Part shown: positions 42,775-53,495 of the stretch, piece by piece
Numbering within the stretch: position 1 is the first letter of the stretch
Layout: the number at the start of each line of letters is the position of its first letter
Source of the DNA: Actinocatenispora sera
Lineage (GTDB): Bacteria; Actinomycetota; Actinomycetes; Mycobacteriales; Micromonosporaceae
DNA: 64,000 bases
Assembly (NCBI RefSeq): GCF_018324685.1
Contig: NZ_AP023354.1
Coordinates: 4,712,001-4,776,000, forward strand
Direction: 5' to 3'
Translations under genes and position numbers: made by a program
The notes under the pieces: generated by a model
What the model was told of the DNA's origin: nothing
Database searches by the model: none
The model's input: only the letters and a program-made list of their open reading frames with translations

Positions 42775-44388
42775 GTGACCGCATCCGAGCAGCTGACCGG
42801 CGAGACGACCAGCCCGCCAGACGAGACGCCGGCCGTCGATGCGCCCCGCCGCCTGCCGCTGCCGGCCGCGCTCGCCGCCGCCCTGGTCGCCGGGTTCGCG
42901 CTGCTGCTCGCCTTCCCCCCGTACGGGATGTGGTGGGCCGCGCCGATCGGGGTGGCCCTGCTCGCGGTCGCCTGCCACCGCCGCCGCGCCCGCGGCGGCG
43001 CGCTCGCCGGGCTGGTCACCGGTGCCGCGCTGTTCATCCCGCTGCTGAGCTGGACCAGCATCGTCATCGGGCACTGGCCGTGGCCGATCGTGCTGGCCCT
43101 GGTCGAGGCCTGCTACCTGGCGCTGATGGGCGCCGCCGCGGCCGCCGCCAGCCGGCTGGTCGACCGGTACCGGTGGATGTGGCCGCTGTTGACCGGTGCG
43201 CTGTGGGTGGCGCAGGAGGCGCTGCGCGGCCGGGCGCCGTGGGGCGGCTTCCCGTGGGGCAGGGTGGCGTTCAGCCAGCAGGACGGGCCGTTCGCCGGGC
43301 TCGCCGCGCTCGGCGGCGCCCCGCTGATCACCTTCGCCGTCGCCGCCTGCGGCGGGCTGCTGGCCACCGCCGCCTGGCGCCGCTGGCGGGCCCGGCGGCC
43401 CGGCACCCTGCCCCGGGCCGCCGCCCTGACCGCGGCGGCCGTCCTGGTCGCGCTCGCCGGCCTGGCCGTGCCGGCCACGGCGCCGCATGGCCGGCAGGTA
43501 CGCATCGCCGTCGTGCAGGGCAACGTGCCGCGGCTGGGCCTGGAGTTCAACGCCCAGCGCCGCGCCGTGCTCGACAACCACGTCGACGCCACCCTGGCGC
43601 TGGCCAAGCAGGTCGACGCCGGTACCAGGGCGCGGCCCGACCTGGTGGTGTGGCCGGAGAACTCCTCCGACATCGACCCGTTCCGCAACCCCGACGCCTA
43701 CCAGCGCATCGACCAGGCCGCCACCGCCATCGGCGCACCGATCCTGGTCGGCGCGGTACTGGAGGGGCCCGGCGACCACGCCCGCAACGCCGGCATCGTC
43801 TGGACCCCGAAGAGCGGGCCGCAGCAGCCGATCTACGTCAAGCAGCACCCGGTGCCGTTCGCCGAGTACATCCCGCTGCGCTCGCTGGCCCGCAAGGTCA
43901 CCAAGAAGGTCGACCTGGTGCGCTCGGACTTCGTCGCAGGCCACCGGACCGGTGCGCTGCGCCTGGGCCCGGCGACGGTCGGCGACGTGATCTGTTTCGA
44001 GGTCGCCTACGACGGGCTGGTGCGCGACACGGTCACGCACGGGGCCGACCTGCTCACGGTGCAGACCAACAATGCCGACTTCGACACCGCCGAGTCCCGC
44101 CAGCAGCTCGCCATGGTGCAGGAGCGGGCCGTCGAGCACGGCCGGCCGGCGCTGATGGCCTCCACCGTCGGGGTGTCGGCGTTCGTCGACGCGGACGGCA
44201 GCGTGCACGACGCCACCCGGTTCAACACCCGCAGCGTCATCGAGACCACCACCCGGCTGGGGGAGGGCACCACGCTTGCCACCCGGCTGGGCGCCATACC
44301 CGAAATGGTGCTCGTCGCCGCTGCGCTGGCCGGCCTGGTCGCCGCGGCCGGGCTACGGTGGAGTGGCCGAACCCGAACCCGGAGGTGA
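42775..44388 (+). CDS. lnt: Apolipoprotein N-acyltransferase
   Basis: A 537-residue membrane enzyme that N-acylates the lipid-modified cysteine of lipoproteins. Start GTG 42775. Six or so helices occupy residues about 20-210, then the nitrilase-like domain with the catalytic triad Glu in VVWPENSSD, Lys in IYVKQHPVPFAEY and Cys in DVICFEVAYDG. The triad is complete. Three bases separate it from fxsA, so the two form an operon. A candidate structured RNA and terminator lie directly upstream. Confidence 0.95.
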   Translation: MTASEQLTGETTSPPDETPAVDAPRRLPLPAALAAALVAGFALLLAFPPYGMWWAAPIGVALLAVACHRRRARGGALAGLVTGAALFIPLLSWTSIVIGHWPWPIVLALVEACYLALMGAAAAAASRLVDRYRWMWPLLTGALWVAQEALRGRAPWGGFPWGRVAFSQQDGPFAGLAALGGAPLITFAVAACGGLLATAAWRRWRARRPGTLPRAAALTAAAVLVALAGLAVPATAPHGRQVRIAVVQGNVPRLGLEFNAQRRAVLDNHVDATLALAKQVDAGTRARPDLVVWPENSSDIDPFRNPDAYQRIDQAATAIGAPILVGAVLEGPGDHARNAGIVWTPKSGPQQPIYVKQHPVPFAEYIPLRSLARKVTKKVDLVRSDFVAGHRTGALRLGPATVGDVICFEVAYDGLVRDTVTHGADLLTVQTNNADFDTAESRQQLAMVQERAVEHGRPALMASTVGVSAFVDADGSVHDATRFNTRSVIETTTRLGEGTTLATRLGAIPEMVLVAAALAGLVAAAGLRWSGRTRTRR

Positions 44389-44391
44389 CCC

Positions 44392-44874
44392 GTGCGGCTC
44401 GTCGCCGTCGCTCTCGTGACGCCGGTGCTGCTGGCTCTCGCCGAGCTCGCCGTGCTGCTGGGCGTCGCTCATTTCCTCGGCCTGGGCTGGGCGCTGCTGA
44501 TCCTGCTCGCCACCTCGGCGGTCGGTGTCGTGCTCGTCAGCCGGGTCGGGCCGCGTGCCTGGCGCCGGTTCCGCGGCGCGCTGAACGAGGGCCGTCCGCC
44601 GGGCGCCGAGGCGACCAACGGGCTGCTGGCGCTGGCCGCCGCCGCGTTGATCGCCTTCCCCGGCTACCTCAGCGACGTGGTGGGCGCGTTGCTGCTGATC
44701 CCGCCGGTGCGTAACCTGGCCGCGCGCGGCATGCAGGCCGCGGCCGAGCGACGGTTGTCGCCCGATGTCGCCGGCCAGGTGTTCGGCCCCCGCACGGTGC
44801 GGGTCCGCCAGCACCGGCACGAGACCGCCGACACCGAGGCGCCGCTGGAAGGCGACATCGTCGAACCCCGCTGA
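44392..44874 (+). CDS. fxsA: FxsA-family membrane protein
   Basis: A 160-residue protein from GTG 44392 with GGAGG upstream. Three membrane segments and the FxsA core (VLLGVAHFLGLGWALLILLATSAVGVVLV and LIAFPGYLSDVVGALLLIPPVR, each interrupted by short loops) are clear; the C-terminal tail is hydrophilic. In E. coli FxsA affects phage exclusion; in actinobacteria its role is unknown but it commonly sits next to lnt, as here. Confidence 0.93.
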   Translation: MRLVAVALVTPVLLALAELAVLLGVAHFLGLGWALLILLATSAVGVVLVSRVGPRAWRRFRGALNEGRPPGAEATNGLLALAAAALIAFPGYLSDVVGALLLIPPVRNLAARGMQAAAERRLSPDVAGQVFGPRTVRVRQHRHETADTEAPLEGDIVEPR

Positions 44875-45044
44875 TCAGGCCGCCGCCCGCGATCACCTGC
44901 CGGGCGACCACGTCGCGCGCCTCGGGTTCGGACCGCCTCCGCACGACGCCGAAGGCGATGTCGTTCCAACAGGATGCCCGGCCCGGTCCGCGGGCCGGGC
45001 CACACGCAGCCTGGCCCGGCCCGGGTCCGGCTAGGCTCGCGGAG

Positions 45045-45992
45045 GTGAGCGAAGCCTCATCCGCACCCGCCACCGAACTGGTCGTCGTCGACGCGCAGAT
45101 CACCGCGCCCGCCGCGCAACCGAGCCCGGCGCAACGGCTCGCCGCGGCGTTCCTGCTGTCGCACCACGGCAACACCCGGGCCGCCTACACCCGCGACCTC
45201 GCACACTTCTTCGACTGGTGCGATACCGAGGGCATCGACGTACTCGCCGCCCGGCGGGTGCACCTGGACGCCTACCGCGCCCACCTGGACGAGCTCGGCG
45301 TCGCACCGGCCACCCTGGTACGCCGGCTCTCCGCGCTGTCCGGCTTCTACGCGTACGGGCAGGACGAGGAGCTGATCGCACGCAACCCGGTGCAGCGCGT
45401 GCGGCGGCCGAAGGTCGGTGACAACGTGCAGTCCACCGGGCTGTCCGCGGACGAGGCGAGCCTGCTGCTGCGCGCCGCCCACCGGCACTCGCCTCGCGCC
45501 GAGGTCGTCGTCACCCTGCTGCTGCTGTGCGGGCTCCGGGTCTCCGAACTGGTCGGCGCCACGGTCGCCGACCTCGGATACGAGCGGGGGCACCGGGTGC
45601 TCACGGTGACCCGCAAGGGTGGCCGCAGTCAGCGGATGGTGGTGCCGCCGCGCGCCGCGGCGATCCTGGACGACTACCTCGCCGGCCGCGACGGCGGGCC
45701 GCTGGTGGTCACCGCCACCGGCCGGGCGCTGGACCGGTACGCGATCTGGCGGCTGCTGCGCACCCTGGCCGCCGACGCGCTGCCGCACCTGGCCGACTCG
45801 CTGCACCCGCACGACCTGCGGCACGCCTGCGCGACGCTGGCCCTCGAGGCCGGCGCCAGCCTGCACGACGTGCAGGATCTGCTCGGGCACGCCGACCCGC
45901 GCACCACCCGCCGCTACGACCGGGCCCGACACAACCTGGACCGCTCGCCCTCCCACCGGTTGGCCATGCTGTTCGCCGACACGGAACGCTGA
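45045..45992 (+). CDS. Tyrosine recombinase (XerC/D-like integrase)
   Basis: A 315-residue site-specific recombinase. The N-terminal SAM-like core-binding domain (HGNTRAAYTRDLAHFFDWC) precedes the catalytic domain with Arg165 (GLRVSELVG), Lys191 (TRKGGR), His256-x-x-Arg259 (HPHDLRH), His282 (LGHADPRTTRRY) and the nucleophile Tyr291, so it should be active. A TAGGCT box ends seven bases before GTG 45045, fitting a leaderless mRNA. It lies among housekeeping genes, with no excisionase or phage genes nearby. It could be a Xer paralogue or a stranded integrase. Confidence 0.92.
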   Translation: MSEASSAPATELVVVDAQITAPAAQPSPAQRLAAAFLLSHHGNTRAAYTRDLAHFFDWCDTEGIDVLAARRVHLDAYRAHLDELGVAPATLVRRLSALSGFYAYGQDEELIARNPVQRVRRPKVGDNVQSTGLSADEASLLLRAAHRHSPRAEVVVTLLLLCGLRVSELVGATVADLGYERGHRVLTVTRKGGRSQRMVVPPRAAAILDDYLAGRDGGPLVVTATGRALDRYAIWRLLRTLAADALPHLADSLHPHDLRHACATLALEAGASLHDVQDLLGHADPRTTRRYDRARHNLDRSPSHRLAMLFADTER

Positions 45993-46043
45993 GCGCGCAG
46001 GCTGACTGGGCGCGGCGCCGAGGGCGCAGGCTGGCAGACTGCG

Positions 46044-46697
46044 GTGGTGAGCCTTCGCCCGCTGTTGCGCGCGCTGCCGGTGTTCGACCGGCCGCTGCCC
46101 ACCTTCGACCCGTCCACCGCGCCGGCCGAGCCCACTGCGCTGTTCCGGGACTGGCTGACCGCGGCGATCGACGCGGGGGAGCCGGAACCGCACGCGATGA
46201 GCATCGCCACCGTCGACGCGTCCGGCCTGCCGGACAGCCGGGTGCTGATTCTCAAGGACCTGACCGCGGACGGGTTCTTCTTCGCCTCCGAGTCCGGCAG
46301 CGCCAAGGGCCGGCAGCTGGCCGCGAACCCGCAGGCCGCACTGGGCTTCCACTGGAAGCTGCCCGCCCGCCAGGTCCGGGTGCGCGGCCGCGTGCACCCC
46401 GCCGACGCCGCCACCAACCGCGCCGACTTCGTCGCCCGGCCGCTCGGGTCACGGGCGGCGAGCCTGCTCGGCCGGCAAAGCGAGGTTCTCGCCGACCCGG
46501 CCGAGCTCGACGAGGCGCTGCGCACCGCCCACCGCGTACTCGACGTCGCGCCCGACACGGTGGCGCCGCAGCACACCGTCTACCTGGTGCGGCCGGTGAC
46601 GGTGGAGTTCTGGCAGGGCGACGCGGCCCGCCGGCACGTCCGGCTGCGGTACCGGCGCGACGGCGACCGGTGGCGCACCGACCTGCTGTGGCCCTGA
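46044..46697 (+). CDS. pdxH: Pyridoxamine 5'-phosphate oxidase
   Basis: A 217-residue FMN enzyme that makes pyridoxal 5'-phosphate, the cofactor needed by several neighbours including KamA and KamD. Family blocks: PHAMSIATVDASGLPDSRVLILK, FFFASESGSAKGRQLAANP, and the C-terminal signature VEFWQGDAARRHVRLRYRRDGDRW, each complete. GTG 46044 and GTG 46047 are both possible starts. Monocistronic; 51 nt separate it from the recombinase gene. Confidence 0.94.
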   Translation: MVSLRPLLRALPVFDRPLPTFDPSTAPAEPTALFRDWLTAAIDAGEPEPHAMSIATVDASGLPDSRVLILKDLTADGFFFASESGSAKGRQLAANPQAALGFHWKLPARQVRVRGRVHPADAATNRADFVARPLGSRAASLLGRQSEVLADPAELDEALRTAHRVLDVAPDTVAPQHTVYLVRPVTVEFWQGDAARRHVRLRYRRDGDRWRTDLLWP

Positions 46698-46736
46698 CCA
46701 ACGCGCCCGGCCGTCGGGGCTGCCGGCGCGGGCCGG

Positions 46737-48467
<1,731 letters not shown>

Positions 48468-48582
48468 GGGTGCAGTGTGCCAGGCCTGGTTACCGACGAG
48501 TAGACCGCACGGCGAACTGACCGGTTTGTGCAGCTGGCGACTAGTCTCGACAGGGTAGGACCGAGACGCCGGAAGGGCCACC

Positions 48583-49641
48583 ATGATCGACGACGCGCAC
48601 TACGCGGACCTGGTACTGGAGGGCGGCGGGGTCAAGGGGATCGGGCTGCTCGGCGCGATCGAGGAACTGGCCGATCAGGGCCTGAGCTTCCCGCGCATCG
48701 CCGGCGCCTCCGCCGGCGCAATCGTCGGCGCGCTGTGCGCCGCCTGCCAGCAGTCCGGCCGGCCGGTCTCGGAGCTGGTCGAGGTGATGGAGACGCTGGA
48801 CTACCGGTCGTTCGCCGACCCGACCGTGCTCGACCGGTTCGGACTGCTCGGCAAGGGCATCGAACTGCTGCTGCACGACGGTGTCTACAAGGGCGACGTG
48901 GCGCTGCACTGGATCGAGCAGCAACTCGCGCAGCGCGGCGTGCGCACCTGGGGTGATCTGCGCATCGACGACGACCCCGGCACCTCGCTGCCGCCGGACC
49001 GCCGGTACCGGCTGGTGGTCGTCGCCTCGGACCTGTCCCGCGGCCAGCTCGTCCGGCTGCCCTGGGACTACCGGCACTACGGCCTGGACGCCGACGAGCA
49101 GCCGGTGGCGCTCGCGGTGCGCGCCTCCATGTCGTACCCGTTCTTCTTCCGCCCGGTGACACTGACCGCCGGGCACGGGCTGGGGGAGTGCACCCTGGTC
49201 GACGGCGGCATGCTGTCGAACTTCCCGATCGACGTGTTCGACCGCACCGACGGCAAGCCGACCCGGTGGCCGACCTACGGGGTGAAGCTGTCCGCCCGCC
49301 CGGCGGCCCGGCAGGTCAGCCACCGCGTGGACGGCCCGATCGACCTCGCGTTCGCCGCGCTGCACACGCTGCTGGACGCGCACGACGCCTACCACCTCGA
49401 CGACGAGGACACCACGGCGCGCACCCTGTTCGTCGACACCGACGGGGTGTCCACCCTCGACTTCGACATCGACCGGGAAACCCAGCAGAAGCTGTACACG
49501 GCCGGTCACGCCGCGGCGCGCAGGTTCCTGGCCCGGCGCACCGCCACCATCCCCAGGTCGCGCACCACCCCGACCGACGACGACGCCACGACGGACGGCG
49601 GGACGCCCGAGCCGGGTGACCGGCAACGGGACGGGGCTTGA
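48583..49641 (+). CDS. Patatin-like phospholipase
   Basis: A 352-residue lipid acyl hydrolase; ATG 48583 follows a GGAAGGG box. The oxyanion glycine loop is EGGGVKGIG (residues 13-21), the nucleophile Ser43 is in GASAG, and the dyad Asp lies in LVDGGMLSNFP. All patatin elements are present, so it should hydrolyse phospholipids or other acyl esters. No signal peptide or secretion partner is visible, so it is probably cytoplasmic. The last 40 residues are low-complexity. Confidence 0.92.
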   Translation: MIDDAHYADLVLEGGGVKGIGLLGAIEELADQGLSFPRIAGASAGAIVGALCAACQQSGRPVSELVEVMETLDYRSFADPTVLDRFGLLGKGIELLLHDGVYKGDVALHWIEQQLAQRGVRTWGDLRIDDDPGTSLPPDRRYRLVVVASDLSRGQLVRLPWDYRHYGLDADEQPVALAVRASMSYPFFFRPVTLTAGHGLGECTLVDGGMLSNFPIDVFDRTDGKPTRWPTYGVKLSARPAARQVSHRVDGPIDLAFAALHTLLDAHDAYHLDDEDTTARTLFVDTDGVSTLDFDIDRETQQKLYTAGHAAARRFLARRTATIPRSRTTPTDDDATTDGGTPEPGDRQRDGA

Positions 49642-49713
49642 GCAACACCGCTCGCCGCTGCCGGCTGCGGCAAGAGGATGCGGGGTCGGTAACCACCGAG
49701 CCCTGGAGCTGAC

Positions 49714-50319
49714 GTGGCCGTGCATGACCCCGTGACCCGCGACGTGCTCGCGATCTTCGAAGCCGTGCGATGCCGGCTGTTCGAGCGCCTCGAGGGCCTG
49801 ACCGACGACGAGTACCTGTGGGAGCCGGTCGGCGACAGCCTCAGCATCCGCCCCGGTGCCGACGGCGTCTTCCGGGTCGCAGAACCGATACCGGAGTCCG
49901 CCCCGGGTGTGCCGGACCCCGTCGCGACGATCGCGTGGCGCAGCTGGCACATCGGCAGCCTCTGCCTGCGCGGCTACGTGCTCAACTGCTTCGACGACGT
50001 CCCCGAGCTCGGGGACCGCCACGCGTGGCCGGGCACCGCGACAGGGGGCGTCCAGGCGCTCGCCGAGGACTGGGAGCGCTTCGTCTCCCGCATCGCGGCT
50101 CTCGGCGACAAGCGCCTGGTGGAACCGATGGGCCGCGGCCCCGGCGGTTGGGCCGACGAGACCTACCTGGCGCTCACGGTGCACGCGCTGGACGAGGTCG
50201 CGCATCACGGCGGCGAGATCGGTCTGCTGCGCGACCTGTACCTGCGCGCCGGTTCGCACCGGGTGGGACCGCAGCAGAGCGCCCTGGTGGCGCCGCCGGT
50301 TCAGCCCAACGGAAGCTGA
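49714..50319 (+). CDS. DinB-superfamily protein
   Basis: A 201-residue four-helix protein; GTG 49714 has GGAG upstream. The metal-binding His residues of the DinB/YfiT fold appear in AWRSWHIGSLCLRGY and in DEVAHHGGEIGLLRDLY. Relatives bind a divalent metal and act as thiol-dependent transferases such as mycothiol S-transferases; that role fits an actinomycete but is not proven here. The 3' end overlaps the convergent thymidine kinase gene by 19 nt. Confidence 0.85.
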   Translation: MAVHDPVTRDVLAIFEAVRCRLFERLEGLTDDEYLWEPVGDSLSIRPGADGVFRVAEPIPESAPGVPDPVATIAWRSWHIGSLCLRGYVLNCFDDVPELGDRHAWPGTATGGVQALAEDWERFVSRIAALGDKRLVEPMGRGPGGWADETYLALTVHALDEVAHHGGEIGLLRDLYLRAGSHRVGPQQSALVAPPVQPNGS

Positions 50320-50996
50320 CCGGCCGCCGGCGCCGACGGACCCAGATCGCCGGAGCGGTAGTGCGCCCGGCACAGCACCTGGTAGTGCACCGGGTCGTCG
50401 CGTCCGGTGTCGCCGGTCAGCACCTGCTCACCCTCGCGTACCACCCGGTTGCCGACCACGCGGGCGTTGAGCTGGCCGCGCCGGCCGCACCAGCACAGCA
50501 CCTCCACCTGCAGCTGGTACACCCCGTCGGCCAGCTCCAGCAGCCGCTTGGTGGCCGGGAACAGCTCGCTGCGGAAGTCGGTCGCCAGCCCGAACGCGTA
50601 CACGTCGACGTCGGCGTGGTCGACCAGATCGGCCATCTGCTCGACCTGATCCAGCGAGAAGAACTGCACCTCGTCGCAGATCAGATAGTCCACCCGCGCG
50701 CCCAGCGCCCACTTGCCGCGCACCAACTCCCGCAGGTCCAGCTCGTCGGTGACCTCGATGGCGCGGCGGTCCAACCCGATCCGGGTCGAGATGCGCGCCG
50801 CGCCGGACCGGTCCAGCCGGGTCAGCAGCAACCCGCGGCGGCCCTGCCGGGCATGGTTGTGGTCCATCTGCAGCGCCAGCGTCGACTTGCCGCAGTCCAT
50901 CGGACCGTGGAAGAACTTCAGCCGGGCCGGCTGGTAGGTGTCGCCCCGCGGTACCGGCCGGGCCAGCGCGCTGAGGTCGTCGAGGTCGGATGTCAC
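50301..50996 (-). CDS. tdk: Thymidine kinase, type II
   Basis: A 231-residue enzyme from GTG 50996, eight bases after a TAAGGT box and without a Shine-Dalgarno box, so possibly leaderless. The P-loop is GPMDCGKST (31-39), Walker B is VDYLICDEVQFFS, and the lasso zinc site is CWCG with CRAH. It phosphorylates thymidine for dTTP salvage. About 20 residues precede the usual start of the fold. No neighbours in nucleotide metabolism. Confidence 0.94.
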   Translation of the reverse strand: MTSDLDDLSALARPVPRGDTYQPARLKFFHGPMDCGKSTLALQMDHNHARQGRRGLLLTRLDRSGAARISTRIGLDRRAIEVTDELDLRELVRGKWALGARVDYLICDEVQFFSLDQVEQMADLVDHADVDVYAFGLATDFRSELFPATKRLLELADGVYQLQVEVLCWCGRRGQLNARVVGNRVVREGEQVLTGDTGRDDPVHYQVLCRAHYRSGDLGPSAPAAGQLPLG

Positions 50997-51046
50997 GAGC
51001 CGCAACCTTATCGGGACTGCTCCAGCGGGCCGATGCGGACTGTCGG

Positions 51047-52402
51047 TCACAGCAGCCGGGGCGGCGTGTTACCGGCCGCGGTGATGGCGCGGCGCATCGG
51101 CACGAACGCCAGCAGGATCAGCCCGGCCACGAAGAAGACCAGCAGCGACACCACGCCCAGCCGGTAGCTACCGGTCAGCTGGAACACCAGCCCGAACAGC
51201 AGCGGGCCCAGCCAGCTGGTGCCCTTGTCGCCGATCTCGTACAGCCCGAAGTACTCCGCCTCCCGGCCGGCCGGCACCAGCTGGGAGTACAGCGAGCGAG
51301 ACAGCGCCTGGCTGCCGCCCATCACCAGTCCGATACCCGAGCCCAGCGCCACGAACAACACCACGTTGTGCGCCGGGACGAAGTACGCGCAGCCGACGAC
51401 CACCACCCACAGCACGAGCGACAGCAGCACCGACTTCCACGCGCCGATCAGCTTCGCCAGCCAGCCCAGCAGCAGCGCCCCACCGAACGCGAGGAACTGG
51501 ATGACCAGGATCGTCGCGGTCAGCGTGTCGGTACCGAGCTTGAGCTCCTCGGTGGCGAACACGCTCGCCTGACTGAGCACCGTCTGGATGCCGTCGTTGT
51601 AGATCAGGTACGCCACCCAGAAGAACAACGTCAACGGGTACGCCCGGAGCCCGGCCAGCGTGTGCCTCAGCTGCCGGAACCCGTCCAGCAGCCCGCCGGA
51701 GCGTCCGGTGTGCGCGGTACCGGGCCGCTCCCGCAGCAGCAGCAGCACCGGCACCGTGGTGAACACCGCCCACCACAGCCCGGCCGACACGATGCACCAG
51801 CGCGCCACCGTCAGGTTGGTGCCGAAGGCGAACACCGCGACCAGGTTGCCGGCCAGAAGCAGCCCGCCGCCCAGGTACCCGATCGCCCAGCCGATCGACG
51901 AGATCGAGTCGCGCTTGTCGGCGCCGGCCAACTGCGGCAGGAACGAGTTGTACACCACCACGCTCGCGCCCAGGCTGATGTTCGCGACCAGAAACAGCGC
52001 CCCGCCGAGCAGGTACCGGCCGCCGCCGACCGTGACCATCCCGATGGTGGCCGCCGCACCGAGGTAGGCGAACACGGCGAGCAGCCGCTTCTTGCGCGCC
52101 GACCGGTCGGCGACCGCACCGACGATCGGCAGTACCACCACGGTCAGGATCACCGACAGCGACACCAGGTAGGCGTAGAACGCGCCCGGCGCGACCGGGA
52201 TGCCCAGCGGGTGCAGCCGCACCCCGGCACAGCTGCCCGAACCGCAGCCGGCCGCCTGCTTGGCGACCGCGGTCAGGAACGGCCCGAGGAACACGGTGAT
52301 CACCGTGGTGGCGAACGCCGAGTTGGCCCAGTCGTAGAAGTACCAGCCGACGCGTTCGCGGCGGCTGCTGGTCAGCTCGCTCGCCGGTGCGGTGGTGCTC
52401 AT
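51047..52402 (-). CDS. UMF1-family MFS transporter
   Basis: A 451-residue transporter from ATG 52402 (GGAGA upstream). The UMF1/Atg22-like signature is VGWYFYDWANSAFATTVITVFLG near the N-terminus, followed by twelve helices, with PIVGAVADRSARKKRLL in the loop between early helices and GLVMGGSQALSRSLYSQLVP later. Substrates of this family are poorly known; amino acid efflux is documented in fungal vacuoles. No regulator is adjacent. Confidence 0.9.
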   Translation of the reverse strand: MSTTAPASELTSSRRERVGWYFYDWANSAFATTVITVFLGPFLTAVAKQAAGCGSGSCAGVRLHPLGIPVAPGAFYAYLVSLSVILTVVVLPIVGAVADRSARKKRLLAVFAYLGAAATIGMVTVGGGRYLLGGALFLVANISLGASVVVYNSFLPQLAGADKRDSISSIGWAIGYLGGGLLLAGNLVAVFAFGTNLTVARWCIVSAGLWWAVFTTVPVLLLLRERPGTAHTGRSGGLLDGFRQLRHTLAGLRAYPLTLFFWVAYLIYNDGIQTVLSQASVFATEELKLGTDTLTATILVIQFLAFGGALLLGWLAKLIGAWKSVLLSLVLWVVVVGCAYFVPAHNVVLFVALGSGIGLVMGGSQALSRSLYSQLVPAGREAEYFGLYEIGDKGTSWLGPLLFGLVFQLTGSYRLGVVSLLVFFVAGLILLAFVPMRRAITAAGNTPPRLL

Positions 52403-52591
52403 GCTCGCCGTCTCCTGCCGTCGGCCCACCCGGGGCTGCCACCGCGGACCCGGGAAGCGGCCCGGAAGTGCCGGACCGGGCCCCTCCCGACAGCCGCTGC
52501 GTCGATCATGCGGGTGCCGTCAAGCCCAGAGACTGGTGGGGGCCTCATGATCGGCTGCGCCGGGCGCGTTCGAAGGCCCCGCACCAGCTTC

Positions 52592-53389
52592 TCAGGCGTC
52601 CCATTGGCCACGAGCGAGTAACACTTCCCGCAGTACCTCGATGCGGTCGGTCATGATCCCGTCGACGCCGAGGTCCAGCAGCCGGTTCATCTCGTCCGGT
52701 TCGTCGATGGTCCACACGTGCACCTGCACCCCGAGCCGGTGCGCGTAGGTGACGAAGCGGCGGTCGACCACCCGCAGCGGCCCCATCCGTACCGGCACCT
52801 GCGCGGCCGGCACGCCCGGGGTCAGCCCGAGCATGCTGCGCCCGGCCACCGACACGGCGCGCAGCCGGGCGATCGCGGACGGGCCGAGCGAGGTCGCCAG
52901 CCGCGGGCCGAGCTCGCGGCGCACCGCGGCGAGCCGCCGGTCGGAGAACGACGCCACCAGCACCCGCTCCACCGAGCCGGTCGCCCGGATCGCCTCGACC
53001 AGCGGCCGCACCGCCGACCACGACTTGACGTCCAGGTTGAACCGCAGCTCCGGCCACGCGTCGAGCACGTCGACCAGCTTCGGGACGGCCTGCTCGCCAC
53101 CGACCCGGATGGTCTCCAGGTCGGCCAGCCGCAGCGTCTCCAGCGCGACGTTGCGGCCGGCGAGGCGGGTCAGGTCGGCGTCGTGGAAGATCACCGGCAC
53201 ACCGTCGGCGGTCGCCCGCACGTCGGTCTCCAGGTACCGGTAGCCGAGGTCGGCGGAGCGCTGGAACGCCGCGGCGGTGTTCTCGTCACCGTCCGCCGCG
53301 CCGCCACGGTGCGCGAACGCCAACGGCGACGGTGCGTCCAGGTACGGGTACCGACCGCTGTGGATTCTGGGCTCCTGCTGGCTGTTCAC
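52592..53389 (-). CDS. Glycerophosphodiester phosphodiesterase
   Basis: A 265-residue enzyme from GTG 53389. The catalytic elements are all present: FAHRGGAADGDENTAAAF with His and Arg-Gly-Gly, ETDVRATADGVPVIFHDADL with Glu, Asp and His ligands, and the C-terminal VHVWTIDEPDEMNRLLDLGVDGIMTDR. It releases glycerol 3-phosphate from glycerophosphodiesters. No signal peptide, so cytoplasmic. Divergent from the Hsp70-like gene across 106 bp. Confidence 0.94.
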   Translation of the reverse strand: MNSQQEPRIHSGRYPYLDAPSPLAFAHRGGAADGDENTAAAFQRSADLGYRYLETDVRATADGVPVIFHDADLTRLAGRNVALETLRLADLETIRVGGEQAVPKLVDVLDAWPELRFNLDVKSWSAVRPLVEAIRATGSVERVLVASFSDRRLAAVRRELGPRLATSLGPSAIARLRAVSVAGRSMLGLTPGVPAAQVPVRMGPLRVVDRRFVTYAHRLGVQVHVWTIDEPDEMNRLLDLGVDGIMTDRIEVLREVLLARGQWDA

Positions 53390-53495
53390 CCGCCGAGTAT
53401 CCCTGTCCGACACCCTCGTTTGTCGACCCGCCCCGCCGGCACACCGGGCACGGGCGCACGGGCAGTATCGTGTCCGGCGAGGAGGGAGATCTTGT

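Noticed and set aside
44875-45044. Possible rbpA gene after fxsA, as often found in actinobacteria
   Set aside because: No frame in this gap carries the RbpA zinc-site or core residues; nothing supports a gene here.
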